NCBI GenBank assembly: GCA_030453005.1
Contig: JAKDLE010000183.1
Coordinates: 1-6,338, forward strand
Length of the DNA: 6,338 nt
Origin: Pseudonocardia sp.
GTDB taxonomy: Bacteria > Actinomycetota > Actinomycetes > Mycobacteriales > Pseudonocardiaceae
Direction of reading: 5' to 3'
Shown: piece by piece, positions 1 to 6,052 of the stretch
Numbering within the stretch: the first letter of the stretch is position 1
How the letters are laid out: each line of letters begins with the position of its first letter
Notes under the pieces: generated by a model
What the model was told of the DNA's origin: nothing
Database searches by the model: none
Seen by the model: only the letters and a program-made list of their open reading frames with translations
Translations under genes and position numbers: made by a program

Positions 1-40
1 CCCGCCGCCCCCCCCCCCCGCCCCCCGCCCCCCCCCCCCC
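1..40. other. Low-complexity poly-C tract at contig end, probable artefact
   Basis: The first 40 bases are almost only C with four isolated G. On the coding (minus) strand this is a poly-G run following normal coding sequence. In frame it would give the overlapping gene a long run of glycines, unlike the normal residues just before it. Poly-G tails are a known product of two-colour sequencing chemistry when signal is lost, so I read this as a sequencing or assembly artefact at a contig terminus rather than genuine sequence. A natural G-tract cannot be excluded from sequence alone. Confidence 0.75.
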
Positions 41-187
41 GCGGGCTATCGAACCGAACCGCGCGCAGAAGGCGCGGGCGCCGTCCTCGGCGCTGCTCAC
101 CGCCAGGAACCCAGCCTGGGTGAGCTCGCTCAGGTAGACCTCGACCAGATCGAGCGCGGCGGCCGGCAACCGGTGCGGGCGTGGCAT
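1..187 (-). CDS. Partial gene (N-terminus only), probable partner recombinase of the upstream integrase
   Basis: An ATG at 187-185 overlaps the TGA of the upstream recombinase as TGATG, with a G-rich stretch (GGGGGA) 5 bases before it. This is a typical translationally coupled start. The readable protein begins MPRPHRLPAAALDLVEVYL and continues SELTQAGFLAVSSAEDGARAFCARFG, about 49 codons, before entering the poly-G tract. It is a helical, Ala/Leu-rich start with no catalytic motif in view. Coupling behind a tyrosine recombinase, and a general resemblance to N-terminal SAM-like domains of actinobacterial recombinases that come in pairs or trios, suggest a second tyrosine recombinase. That identity is inference. 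The gene is cut by the window edge, and codons beyond about position 41 should not be trusted. Confidence 0.55.
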   Translation of the reverse strand, partial: MPRPHRLPAAALDLVEVYLSELTQAGFLAVSSAEDGARAFCARFGSIARGGGGAGGGGGGRR

Positions 188-1257
188 CACCGTCCCCCGA
201 CCGACGGCGTTGCGGCGGACGGAGGCCCGGCGGACCCGGCGTCGATCGCGGCGAGTGCGTTGGTGTACTCGGTGGCCAGCCAGCCCGCGGACAGGTGCAG
301 GTAGACACGCGTGGACTCGATCGAGCGGTGCCCGGCCTGAGCCTGAACCGCCTCGAGCGCCATCCCAGCCTCACGCAGCCGAGTCAGACACGTGTGGCGC
401 AGCTGGTGGCAGGTCAGGTGATCGATCCCGGCGCGTCGGCGGGCCCCGCGGATGATCTCGTCGATCCCGTGGCTACTCAACGGGCGCCCGCGGTTCGGGC
501 CCTTGAGGACGAGGAAGACGCGGTCGGTACCCGGGTCGCCGGGTCGCTCCGAGTCCAGGTAGCGGGCCAGCGTGGCGAAGAACCGCGGGGAGATCGGCAC
601 CATCCGCTGGTGTCCGCCCTTTCCCTCGGCGATGAACAGTCGGCGCTCGCCGACCTTCACGTCACCGAGCCGCAGCCCGAGGACCTCGCAGCGGCGCAGC
701 CCGCCGAGCAGCATCGCCTCGACCATCGCGCGGTCGCGGTGGGTGCGCAGCGCCGACATCAGTACATCGACTTCGGCCGGGAGCAGGACCCGCGGCAACG
801 TCCGGGGCGCCCGCAGCAGCGGCGCGCCCCGCCGAGTCGAGCCGGCGCCGGCCCGACGGGCAGCCATCCCGCGGGGCACCGGGTTGACCCGGACTCCGGC
901 GTCGCCGCGCGCGAGGAGGTAGTCGAACAGGCCCGACACCGTGGCCAGGCGGCGCTTGATGGTGCGTACCGACAGCCCGGCCTCGCCGTCCTCCAGGCGC
1001 ACCACCCGTGGCCCGCGCCGCGGCGCCCGCTGGGCCTTGATGAAGGCGAACACGTCGGCCGTGGTGACCGCGGCGGGCTCCTTGACGATGACGGAGAAGA
1101 ACACCTTGAGGTCGTAGGCCGCAGCCAGCCAGGTGTTGGTTCGGGCTCGAGCGCCGACGAACTCCAGATAGTCGTCGAGCAGCGGGTGGCCGAGCCGGAT
1201 CGACCGCAGCTCCCCGGCCGCAACGGACCGGACCAGACAGGGCAGGACCATGCTCAT
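187..1257 (-). CDS. Tyrosine recombinase/integrase (XerC/D-like), 356 aa
   Basis: This is a site-specific DNA recombinase that would cut and rejoin DNA through a 3'-phosphotyrosine link. An N-terminal helical core-binding (SAM-like) domain covers about residues 20-120 and a catalytic domain about 160-330. The full active-site set is visible: Arg188 in GLRRCEVLGL, Lys213 in EGKGG, His284 and Arg287 in HQLRH, His310 in AGH, and nucleophile Tyr319 in STRVYLH. I chose the ATG at 1257-1255 because GAGGAG lies 5 bases upstream. An earlier in-frame TTG at 1290 would add 11 residues but has no ribosome site. The gene overlaps the next one through TGATG, suggesting a co-translated recombinase pair. 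It lies outside the 4.6-kb inserted element and differs clearly from that element's own recombinases, so it belongs to a separate module. Substrate and target are unknown. Confidence 0.92.
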   Translation of the reverse strand: MSMVLPCLVRSVAAGELRSIRLGHPLLDDYLEFVGARARTNTWLAAAYDLKVFFSVIVKEPAAVTTADVFAFIKAQRAPRRGPRVVRLEDGEAGLSVRTIKRRLATVSGLFDYLLARGDAGVRVNPVPRGMAARRAGAGSTRRGAPLLRAPRTLPRVLLPAEVDVLMSALRTHRDRAMVEAMLLGGLRRCEVLGLRLGDVKVGERRLFIAEGKGGHQRMVPISPRFFATLARYLDSERPGDPGTDRVFLVLKGPNRGRPLSSHGIDEIIRGARRRAGIDHLTCHQLRHTCLTRLREAGMALEAVQAQAGHRSIESTRVYLHLSAGWLATEYTNALAAIDAGSAGPPSAATPSVGGR

Positions 1258-1262
1258 CGCCA

Positions 1263-1268
1263 CTCCTC
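1263..1268 (-). promoter_or_regulatory. Ribosome binding site deciding the start of the 356 aa recombinase
   Basis: GAGGAG on the minus strand, 5 bases ahead of the ATG at 1257. It favours this start over the upstream TTG at 1290. Confidence 0.75.
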
Positions 1269-1329
1269 GCGTTGCCTTCGAGGGGAGCAACGACGCTCAG
1301 CAGGTTCGTTGGCGAAGATCACCCTCATA

Positions 1330-1419
1330 TCATGCGAACGGGCTGTTGGAGTCCATGTCGTGGTTGGTCAGCATGCGGATCGACTCGAGCTGGGCGTGAT
1401 CGAGTAGGTGGGCCTCGTC
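1330..1419 (-). pseudogene. ExeA/TniB-type AAA+ ATPase, resumed fragment after the insertion
   Basis: Reading the minus strand out of the inserted element, the frame resumes as DEAHLLDHAQLESIR, then MLTNHDMDSNSPFA, then TGA (1332-1330). This is the second half of the Walker B motif and following helix of an ExeA/TniB-like ATPase. It is the exact continuation of the fragment at the right end of the window, which stops at VVVID. The 29 codons end far short of the usual length of the family (roughly 270 aa from memory), where a conserved strand and Sensor I would follow. The sequence after the alanine codon no longer resembles the family, so this piece is itself truncated, probably by the recombinase module beginning at about 1330. 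No start codon or ribosome site is evident, so it is a non-functional remnant. Confidence 0.85.
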
Positions 1420-1422
1420 GAC
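1417..1422. other. Left core/coupling hexamer GTCGAC (putative crossover site)
   Basis: GTCGAC sits between the ATPase DNA and the left inverted repeat (which starts at 1423). The matching hexamer at the other end is GTCGAT. Six-base cores flanked by inverted arms are typical of tyrosine-recombinase sites, and hexamers that differ between the two ends recall the coupling sequences of Tn916- and Tn554-like elements. That this is the strand-exchange region is inferred. Confidence 0.6.
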
Positions 1423-1434
1423 TTTACCGACCGC
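1423..1434 (+). repeat. Left terminal inverted repeat, TTTACCGACCGC
   Basis: A perfect 12-base match, in inverted orientation, to 6041-6052. With the adjacent GAC at 1420-1422 the inverted identity extends to 15 bases. It is probably the binding arm for one of the recombinases. Confidence 0.9.
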
Positions 1435-1512
1435 TGGTTCCCGAATCACGCCTCTGACCTGCGCTGATGCGTAGACTACATGTTCGTGACGTCGGCCTGG
1501 TGCAGCTCGCGG
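1435..1512. other. Left subterminal non-coding region of the element
   Basis: These 78 bases lie between the left inverted repeat and the TnpC-like stop codon, with no open frame of interest. ACATGTTC (1478-1485) and GACGTCGG (1488-1495) also occur, inverted as a pair, at the right end of the element. This may hold accessory recombinase-binding sites. I see no convincing terminator. Confidence 0.5.
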
Positions 1513-2112
1513 TCACCCGCTTGGGTGATCTTGGGATGCCGGGGCGGCGATCTGTGCTTCGAGGTCGGCGATGCGCCGGTCTTGGAAGCGCAGGTTGGAG
1601 CGGGCGGCCTTGAGCCTCTCGTCGAGGGTGCGGTTGTCTGTGGTGAGCAGCCGGACGCGCTGTTTCAGCGTGGTGTTCTCGGTGGTCATGCGCTGAACGG
1701 CGTCCTCGGTCCACTCGGCTTCCAGATCGCGGAGCTGTCCCAGGAGCTCGCCGATGCGGGTGCGTTGAGCGAGTATCTCGGCGTGCGCGGTCTTGAGGGC
1801 GTCCTCGGCGTTGAGTGCCCGCTCGCGCCAGGTCGCCTCCCGCTCGTTGTCCTGCTGGGCCAGGGTCTGCCCGCGACGTTCACCGCCCGCGGCGATGGCG
1901 GCGGTGACCGCTGCTCTGGCCTCGGGGTTGTCGTAGAGGAATGTGCGGGAGACGCCGGCGCGGCGGCCCACCGCGGCGATGCTGATGCGGGCCTGCTCGC
2001 GGCGCAGCCGGGTAAGGGCGTCGTGGACGCGCTCGACGGCGGCGACGGTGCTGCGGTGGCGAGCCGCCAGGGCCGCGGCTGTGCGGGGTTGGGCAGAGGT
2101 CGGCGTGGTCAT
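1513..2112 (-). CDS. TnpC-like accessory protein (DUF6262-type), HTH plus coiled coil, 199 aa
   Basis: This is the small third protein of Tn554-like modules. In Tn554, TnpC affects the efficiency and orientation of transposition, and a similar role is inferred here. Residues 38-66 (RREQARISIAAVGRRAGVSR then TFLYDNPE) form a helix-turn-helix like that of TetR-type proteins, with the hallmark AGVSRTFLY recognition helix. Residues ~85-190 are highly charged with regular Leu/Ile spacing (QRTRIGELLGQLRDLEAEW, LKQRVRLLT, LDERLKAARSNL), indicating a long coiled coil and probably dimerisation. At 199 aa it exceeds the 125 aa TnpC of Tn554. The ATG overlaps the upstream TGA as ATGA (2112-2109), implying translational coupling, with GGAG about 10 bases upstream. 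Its acidic-to-neutral tail ends in a Pro-rich HPSG. Confidence 0.85.
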   Translation of the reverse strand: MTTPTSAQPRTAAALAARHRSTVAAVERVHDALTRLRREQARISIAAVGRRAGVSRTFLYDNPEARAAVTAAIAAGGERRGQTLAQQDNEREATWRERALNAEDALKTAHAEILAQRTRIGELLGQLRDLEAEWTEDAVQRMTTENTTLKQRVRLLTTDNRTLDERLKAARSNLRFQDRRIADLEAQIAAPASQDHPSG

Positions 2113-4754
2113 GCGCAGGCTTCTCCGAGATCGTCATCGGCGGCGGCGTTGTCCTGGTCGTCGAGGACGCCGCCGTCATCGGCGGTGCGGGCGAGGTCGG
2201 CGGCGCGGAAGGCGGTCGCCCAGATGCGGTGGAAGTAGTCCTGGGGTTTGCGCAGGTCCAGGGCGAGTGCGTCGTCGAGCAGGCCGAGGCCGGCCAGGGC
2301 CTTCTCCAGGCCGTCGATGGCGCGGGCGGTGGGCTCGAAGTACTGGTGCAGGTAGGTGGCGGTGGCGTCGTCGGGGGCGCCCTCGGCCAGCAGCTGCCAC
2401 TGCTCGCGTTTGCGTCGCCAGTAGAGGAGATCCGCGCCGGAGAGCACGAACTTGTCGCAGTTGTGGCAGTTCAGGTTCCAGGGGCAGGCGCCGCCGTTGA
2501 CGACGGGTTGGAAGGTGCAGAACCCGCCCTCGGCGGGGGTGCTGCGCCGCGCCAGGTCGACGGCGAGGGCTTGGGCCTGCTCGCGGGTGAGCGCGGTGGC
2601 CGCGTGTCCGGTCAGGAGCTCGCCGGGGTTGGTGGCGCCGGGCCCGGCGACCCAGACGTGCGCGAGGACCTCCTCGAGGTCCGAATGCGACAGGTGCACG
2701 TAGTGCTCGGCCATGCGGTCGCTGATCTGGCCGAGGTAGCGGCGGATGTGGGTCAAGGTCGCGCCGTGGCGCAGCAGATTGGTGGCCAGGGTGTGCCGGG
2801 CCTGGTGCGGGACCAGCGGGCCGAGGTCGAGCTCATCGACCCAAGCCCGGAAGCCGCGGTGGAACCACTGGTAGCTCAGCGCGGTGGTGCCGTCGGGGTT
2901 GCAGACGGTGCTGGGGAACAGGGCGAGGCCGGCGCGTTCGGCGCCGTGTGGTCGGCGCCCGTGGCGGGCCACGAACCGGTCCAGGGTCTTGCGCTGGCGC
3001 TGGGCGAGGAGGTCGTGGAGGCGTTCGGGGATGCGGATCGCGGCGTCGTAGTTGCCGACCTTGGTCTGGTCGTGCCAGAACATCGCCAGGCCGCCGTAGC
3101 GGCCCAGGCAGTCCCACCGCACCTTGAGCACCTCGTTGACCCGGCGCCCGGTGACGACGATCGCTTCCCAGGCGTCGCGCATCCCCAGGTCGTCGGGGTC
3201 GCAGACCTCGTGAAGCCGGGTCAGGTTGGCCTCGTCGGCCAGCGCGCGGGCGGCCTCGTCAGGGAAGGGCCGGCGGGCCCGCAGCGGGGCACCCCCGGCG
3301 GCGGGCATCGCGACGATGAACTCACGGCCCAGGCCGAGGTGTTCGGCCTTGCTGGTCTCCAGTGCGTCGCGCAGCACCTTGCGGACGGCGTTGAAGGTGA
3401 TGCTGCGGGTGGTCTCGGTGAGGGTGGAGGGCATGCCGTCGGCGGTCTTCATGGCCAGCGACGCCAGGCCGTCACGGGCCCGGTGGCGTTGGTCGGCGAC
3501 GAAGCGCTGCATGTGCTCGGCGGCCAGCGTCGCCGGGTCGTGCCCGCCGGTGGGGGCATCGACGGCCAGGAACGCCCCCAGCTCGGTGATGCCGCGGCGG
3601 GCGGCATCCACCGGTAGCGCGCTGCGCGGGCAGCGCGGCGAACGCAGCAGCTCGGCGAGGTAGTCCCAGAGCAGGTTCCGCAGCCAGCCCTGGTCGATGC
3701 CGGTCAGGTCGACGTGGCTGGCGCGGTGGGGGAACCGGACGCCGAAGTGATCGGTTTCGAGGAACCCGGCCTCGCGGGTCTGTGCCGGGGTGAAGTAGAT
3801 CAACCGCAGGTAGTGCAGCATCTTGCGCACGATCGCGGCGTCGAAGCGGGGCAGCTCGGACAGGTCCAGGTCGGTCAGCGATCCCGCGTCGCGGTCCCGC
3901 GCGAGGTGCACCAGGCGCTGGATCCAGTCCGGGTCCCAGCGGCCGTGCCGCGGGGACTGGGCGTGGGTGAACAGCGTCCACTGGATCTCCGCGGTGATCA
4001 GCGGTCGCAGCCCGAGCAGGTTGATCTGTCCCGGTCGCGGGGCCGCTGGGGTGCGCGTGCACCATGCGCGGAATGCGGCCTCGTCGCCGTAACCGACCGG
4101 GATCGGGAGGTCGAGGCCCTCGTGGGTCTGCCACCAGCGGGTGGGCAGCGCGGCCCCGCCGGGGGCGCCGCCGCGGCGGTAGCGGCTGCCGTGCCAGGAG
4201 CACAACCCTAGCGGGGTGTCGGCCAGGCTCGGGCAGACCACGACCCGGCAGCGCCCGTAGCCCGCGCGTGGCTGCCGCTCGGCGGCCCAGGTCGCGAAGT
4301 CGGTCGACGCCTCCCGCCGTTGGGCCGACCACCAAGCGCGGTAGTGGTGGTGACACAGCCGCAACTCGGTGCGCCGCGACGCCGGCCGATCCGGGCAGAT
4401 CACGCAGGACTGATCCCGGGTCGAGCAGGTGTGCGCCAGCGGTTGGGCGGCGGCGAGGAACCGGGCTCGCGTCGTCCCCGCCTGCCGCGCTTGGGCCCAC
4501 CCCGCGCGATGGACCGAGCACAGGTCGGTGCCGCCGGAGCGGGTTCGTTCGCAGCCGGTGACGGTGCATCCCCACTGGTAGGTGGGGTAATCGGCCGGGA
4601 TCGTGATGACCGCCCGGGCGAAGATCGGATCGAAGGACGGGCCGCCGATCAGCGCCGTGAGCAGCTCCAGCCGGTCCCGGCCCTGCCGGTCGGGCCGGTC
4701 GGGGCCACCGCAGCGGATGGTGTGCAGCGGCAGCAACGCCCGCGCCGACATCAC
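2109..4754 (-). CDS. TnpB-like large tyrosine recombinase with Cys-rich N- and C-terminal regions, 881 aa
   Basis: This is the second recombinase of the Tn554-like trio, expected to act with TnpA in excision and integration. Three Cys/His clusters lie near the N-terminus: C63/C68/C79/H82 and C169/C174/C185/H188, both C-x4-C-x10-C-x2-H, and C117/C120/C134/H137 between them. They are probably zinc-binding modules. A long helical region (about 210-480) precedes the catalytic domain: Arg538 (GRRVNEVL), Lys565 (DQTKVGNYD), His650 and Arg653 (HQARH), and Tyr685 (EHYVHL). The usual second His/Trp is Gln676 (YLGQIS). A C-terminal Cys cluster (C746, C757, C763, C766; ACPWNLNCHNC) precedes the conserved stretch KFVLSGADLLYWRRKREQW. 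At 881 aa it exceeds the ~630 aa TnpB of Tn554, mostly in the N-terminal extension. The start is GTG at 4754 (GTGA overlap with the preceding stop) or ATG at 4751 (TGATG). Confidence 0.92.
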   Translation of the reverse strand: MMSARALLPLHTIRCGGPDRPDRQGRDRLELLTALIGGPSFDPIFARAVITIPADYPTYQWGCTVTGCERTRSGGTDLCSVHRAGWAQARQAGTTRARFLAAAQPLAHTCSTRDQSCVICPDRPASRRTELRLCHHHYRAWWSAQRREASTDFATWAAERQPRAGYGRCRVVVCPSLADTPLGLCSWHGSRYRRGGAPGGAALPTRWWQTHEGLDLPIPVGYGDEAAFRAWCTRTPAAPRPGQINLLGLRPLITAEIQWTLFTHAQSPRHGRWDPDWIQRLVHLARDRDAGSLTDLDLSELPRFDAAIVRKMLHYLRLIYFTPAQTREAGFLETDHFGVRFPHRASHVDLTGIDQGWLRNLLWDYLAELLRSPRCPRSALPVDAARRGITELGAFLAVDAPTGGHDPATLAAEHMQRFVADQRHRARDGLASLAMKTADGMPSTLTETTRSITFNAVRKVLRDALETSKAEHLGLGREFIVAMPAAGGAPLRARRPFPDEAARALADEANLTRLHEVCDPDDLGMRDAWEAIVVTGRRVNEVLKVRWDCLGRYGGLAMFWHDQTKVGNYDAAIRIPERLHDLLAQRQRKTLDRFVARHGRRPHGAERAGLALFPSTVCNPDGTTALSYQWFHRGFRAWVDELDLGPLVPHQARHTLATNLLRHGATLTHIRRYLGQISDRMAEHYVHLSHSDLEEVLAHVWVAGPGATNPGELLTGHAATALTREQAQALAVDLARRSTPAEGGFCTFQPVVNGGACPWNLNCHNCDKFVLSGADLLYWRRKREQWQLLAEGAPDDATATYLHQYFEPTARAIDGLEKALAGLGLLDDALALDLRKPQDYFHRIWATAFRAADLARTADDGGVLDDQDNAAADDDLGEACA

Positions 4755-5929
4755 CGACCACCCCAGACCGTGCGCAGCGCGGTGTCGAAGACCGGATCGT
4801 GGACATCGACGTGGCCGTAGACCTCGTCCACCATCGCCGCCGACGCCCAGCCCCCGGCGTCACGGGCGATCACCAGGTTGCCGTCGGCGGCGTCGAGCAC
4901 CGCGGAGGTGAAGCTGTGCCGGAACGCGTGCGGCCGCACCGCGCCCAGGCCCGCTCGGGTCCCGGCCCGGCCCAGCATCCGGCGCGCGGCCACCGGCGCC
5001 CACGGCTGCCCGGTGTCCGGGCCGTGCAGCTGCACCAGCAGCATCCCGTGCCCGGCCAGACCGCGGGGATACTCGCCGGTGATGTAGTCGAAGTAGGTGT
5101 GCACCATCGCCGGGCTGACCCGCTTGATCAGCCCCCCGGTCACCGCCCCGCCCTCGACCCGCCAGGGGTACTTTGTCTTGGCCTGCGCCCGATTCAGGTT
5201 GCCAGCCCGGTGACAGACGTGCAGATGCGGCGAGCGGCACTGCCCGCAGGCCGCGTTCTCCCGCAGGTGCAGATCGACCAGGTGCAACCCGCACAGCTCA
5301 CCGATCCGCAGGCCGGCGTCGGCAAGCCAGGTCACCACCAGCCGGTCGCGAGCCGAAGCGACCGTCTCCAACAGCTTCTCCCTGGCCCCGTCCGGGAGCA
5401 TCTTCGGATGACGGCGATGACGCCCGTGCGGGGCCAGCGGGTTGGCCGGCATCACGGAGGCGACGTGCCCGAGGAAGGCGCGGCGCCGGTCCGCCCGCGA
5501 GGGCAGCCGAGTGATCTCCAGCGCCTTACCGAGCTCGTGGTTGACGCCCAGCGAGGACTGATGCAGGTAGAAGCCCTTCACGCACGCCGCCGTCGTCGAC
5601 AGTGCCGCGCGGCCGTAGGGGCGTTTGCCGACCCGCCACTGCTCACCCAGCGGCGCCGCGACCTCGGCCCCGACGATCCCCATGTAGCGCTCGAGATCCC
5701 GCAGCACCACCCGGTCGAAGGCCAGACACTCCCGCTCCAGCCACCGCAGATGATCCACCAACAGGTAGGCGTACGTGCGTTGCGTGCCCGACCCCTCGTG
5801 CCGACGCAGGAACCGGTCGGCCTCCCGGTGCACGGTCCCTTCCGGCCAGGCGATCGTCCACGACCGACCCCCGGACTTGCGGGTCATCTCCTGAACCCGG
5901 AGATCACCGATCACCACCTCGCGCGCCAC
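4751..5929 (-). CDS. TnpA-like tyrosine recombinase, 392 aa
   Basis: This is the first gene of the trio and a probable strand-exchange catalyst. An N-terminal SAM-like domain (from about residue 30, WTIAWPEGTVHREADRFL...) is followed by the catalytic domain: Arg208 (DAGLRIGEL), Lys251 or Lys253 (AQAKTKYPWR), His334 and Arg337 (HAFRHSF), Trp361 (AGGWAS) and nucleophile Tyr371 (VDEVYGHVD). A Cys/His cluster, C228-x2-C231-x7-C239-H240, sits between the first Arg and the Lys, where simple integrases have a beta hairpin, so it may bind zinc. I prefer the GTG at 5929 because GGAGGG lies just upstream. Alternatives in frame are ATG 5956 (401 aa, no clear ribosome site) and GTG 6010 (419 aa), which would run the coding region through the inverted repeat at 5960-6000. 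The gene overlaps the TnpB-like gene by 1-4 bases, so the trio is probably one transcript. Confidence 0.88.
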   Translation of the reverse strand: MAREVVIGDLRVQEMTRKSGGRSWTIAWPEGTVHREADRFLRRHEGSGTQRTYAYLLVDHLRWLERECLAFDRVVLRDLERYMGIVGAEVAAPLGEQWRVGKRPYGRAALSTTAACVKGFYLHQSSLGVNHELGKALEITRLPSRADRRRAFLGHVASVMPANPLAPHGRHRRHPKMLPDGAREKLLETVASARDRLVVTWLADAGLRIGELCGLHLVDLHLRENAACGQCRSPHLHVCHRAGNLNRAQAKTKYPWRVEGGAVTGGLIKRVSPAMVHTYFDYITGEYPRGLAGHGMLLVQLHGPDTGQPWAPVAARRMLGRAGTRAGLGAVRPHAFRHSFTSAVLDAADGNLVIARDAGGWASAAMVDEVYGHVDVHDPVFDTALRTVWGGR

Positions 5930-5932
5930 GTG

Positions 5933-5938
5933 CCCTCC
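5933..5938 (-). promoter_or_regulatory. Ribosome binding site favouring GTG 5929 as the TnpA-like start
   Basis: GGAGGG on the minus strand, 3 bases ahead of the GTG. The spacing is slightly short, but it is the only good Shine-Dalgarno sequence near the candidate starts at 5929, 5956 and 6010. Confidence 0.55.
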
Positions 5939-5959
5939 GAGCCCCTGCCGGAACATGTC

Positions 5960-6000
5960 CGACGTCCCGGACCCGGTCGGTAAACAACCACGGGACGTCG
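5960..6000. promoter_or_regulatory. 10-bp inverted repeat enclosing an internal copy of the terminal repeat
   Basis: CGACGTCCCG (5960-5969) and CGGGACGTCG (5991-6000) are perfect inverted repeats separated by 21 bases. That spacer contains CCGGTCGGTAAA (5973-5984), an 11/12 copy of the right terminal repeat. The block lies upstream of the preferred tnpA-like start. It could be an operator through which the recombinase or the TnpC-like HTH protein represses the operon, or an accessory site for assembling the recombination complex. I see no convincing -35/-10 pair. Function is inferred. Confidence 0.55.
5973..5984 (-). repeat. Internal copy of the terminal repeat (11/12)
   Basis: TTTACCGACCGG on the minus strand differs from the terminal repeat only in the last base. 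It is in the same orientation as the right terminal repeat and 68 bases inward of it. I found no equivalent second copy at the left end. Confidence 0.75.
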
Positions 6001-6040
6001 CTGGATCCACGCAGGACGGACGGCGCGTACGGGTCTATCC

Positions 6041-6052
6041 GCGGTCGGTAAA
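6041..6052 (-). repeat. Right terminal inverted repeat, TTTACCGACCGC on the minus strand
   Basis: The exact inverted counterpart of 1423-1434. It lies immediately inside the right core hexamer and marks the end of the element, because ATPase coding sequence resumes directly outside. Confidence 0.9.

Noticed and set aside
181..1407. Long plus-strand open frame (408 codons) opposite the 356 aa recombinase
   Set aside because: Composition-driven antisense frame in GC-rich DNA: low-complexity Arg/Gly/Pro/Gln-rich protein with no recognisable domain, opposite a gene with a full catalytic set.
1513..1528. Hairpin TCACCC-GCTT-GGGTGA at the stop codon of the TnpC-like gene as a terminator
   Set aside because: Only 6 bp of stem, overlaps coding sequence, and no T-run follows on the minus strand.
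2229..3617. Plus-strand open frame of 462 codons opposite the TnpB-like gene
   Set aside because: Val/Gly/Ala-rich translation with no motif; it mirrors third-position GC bias of the minus-strand gene.
3472..4863. Second minus-strand frame of 463 codons overlapping the TnpB-like gene
   Set aside because: Arg/Pro/Ala-rich shifted frame of the real gene; the overlapping frame carries the conserved Cys clusters and catalytic residues.
4799..5983. Plus-strand open frame of 394 codons opposite the TnpA-like gene
   Set aside because: Same antisense pattern, Arg/Pro/Gln-rich with no family features.
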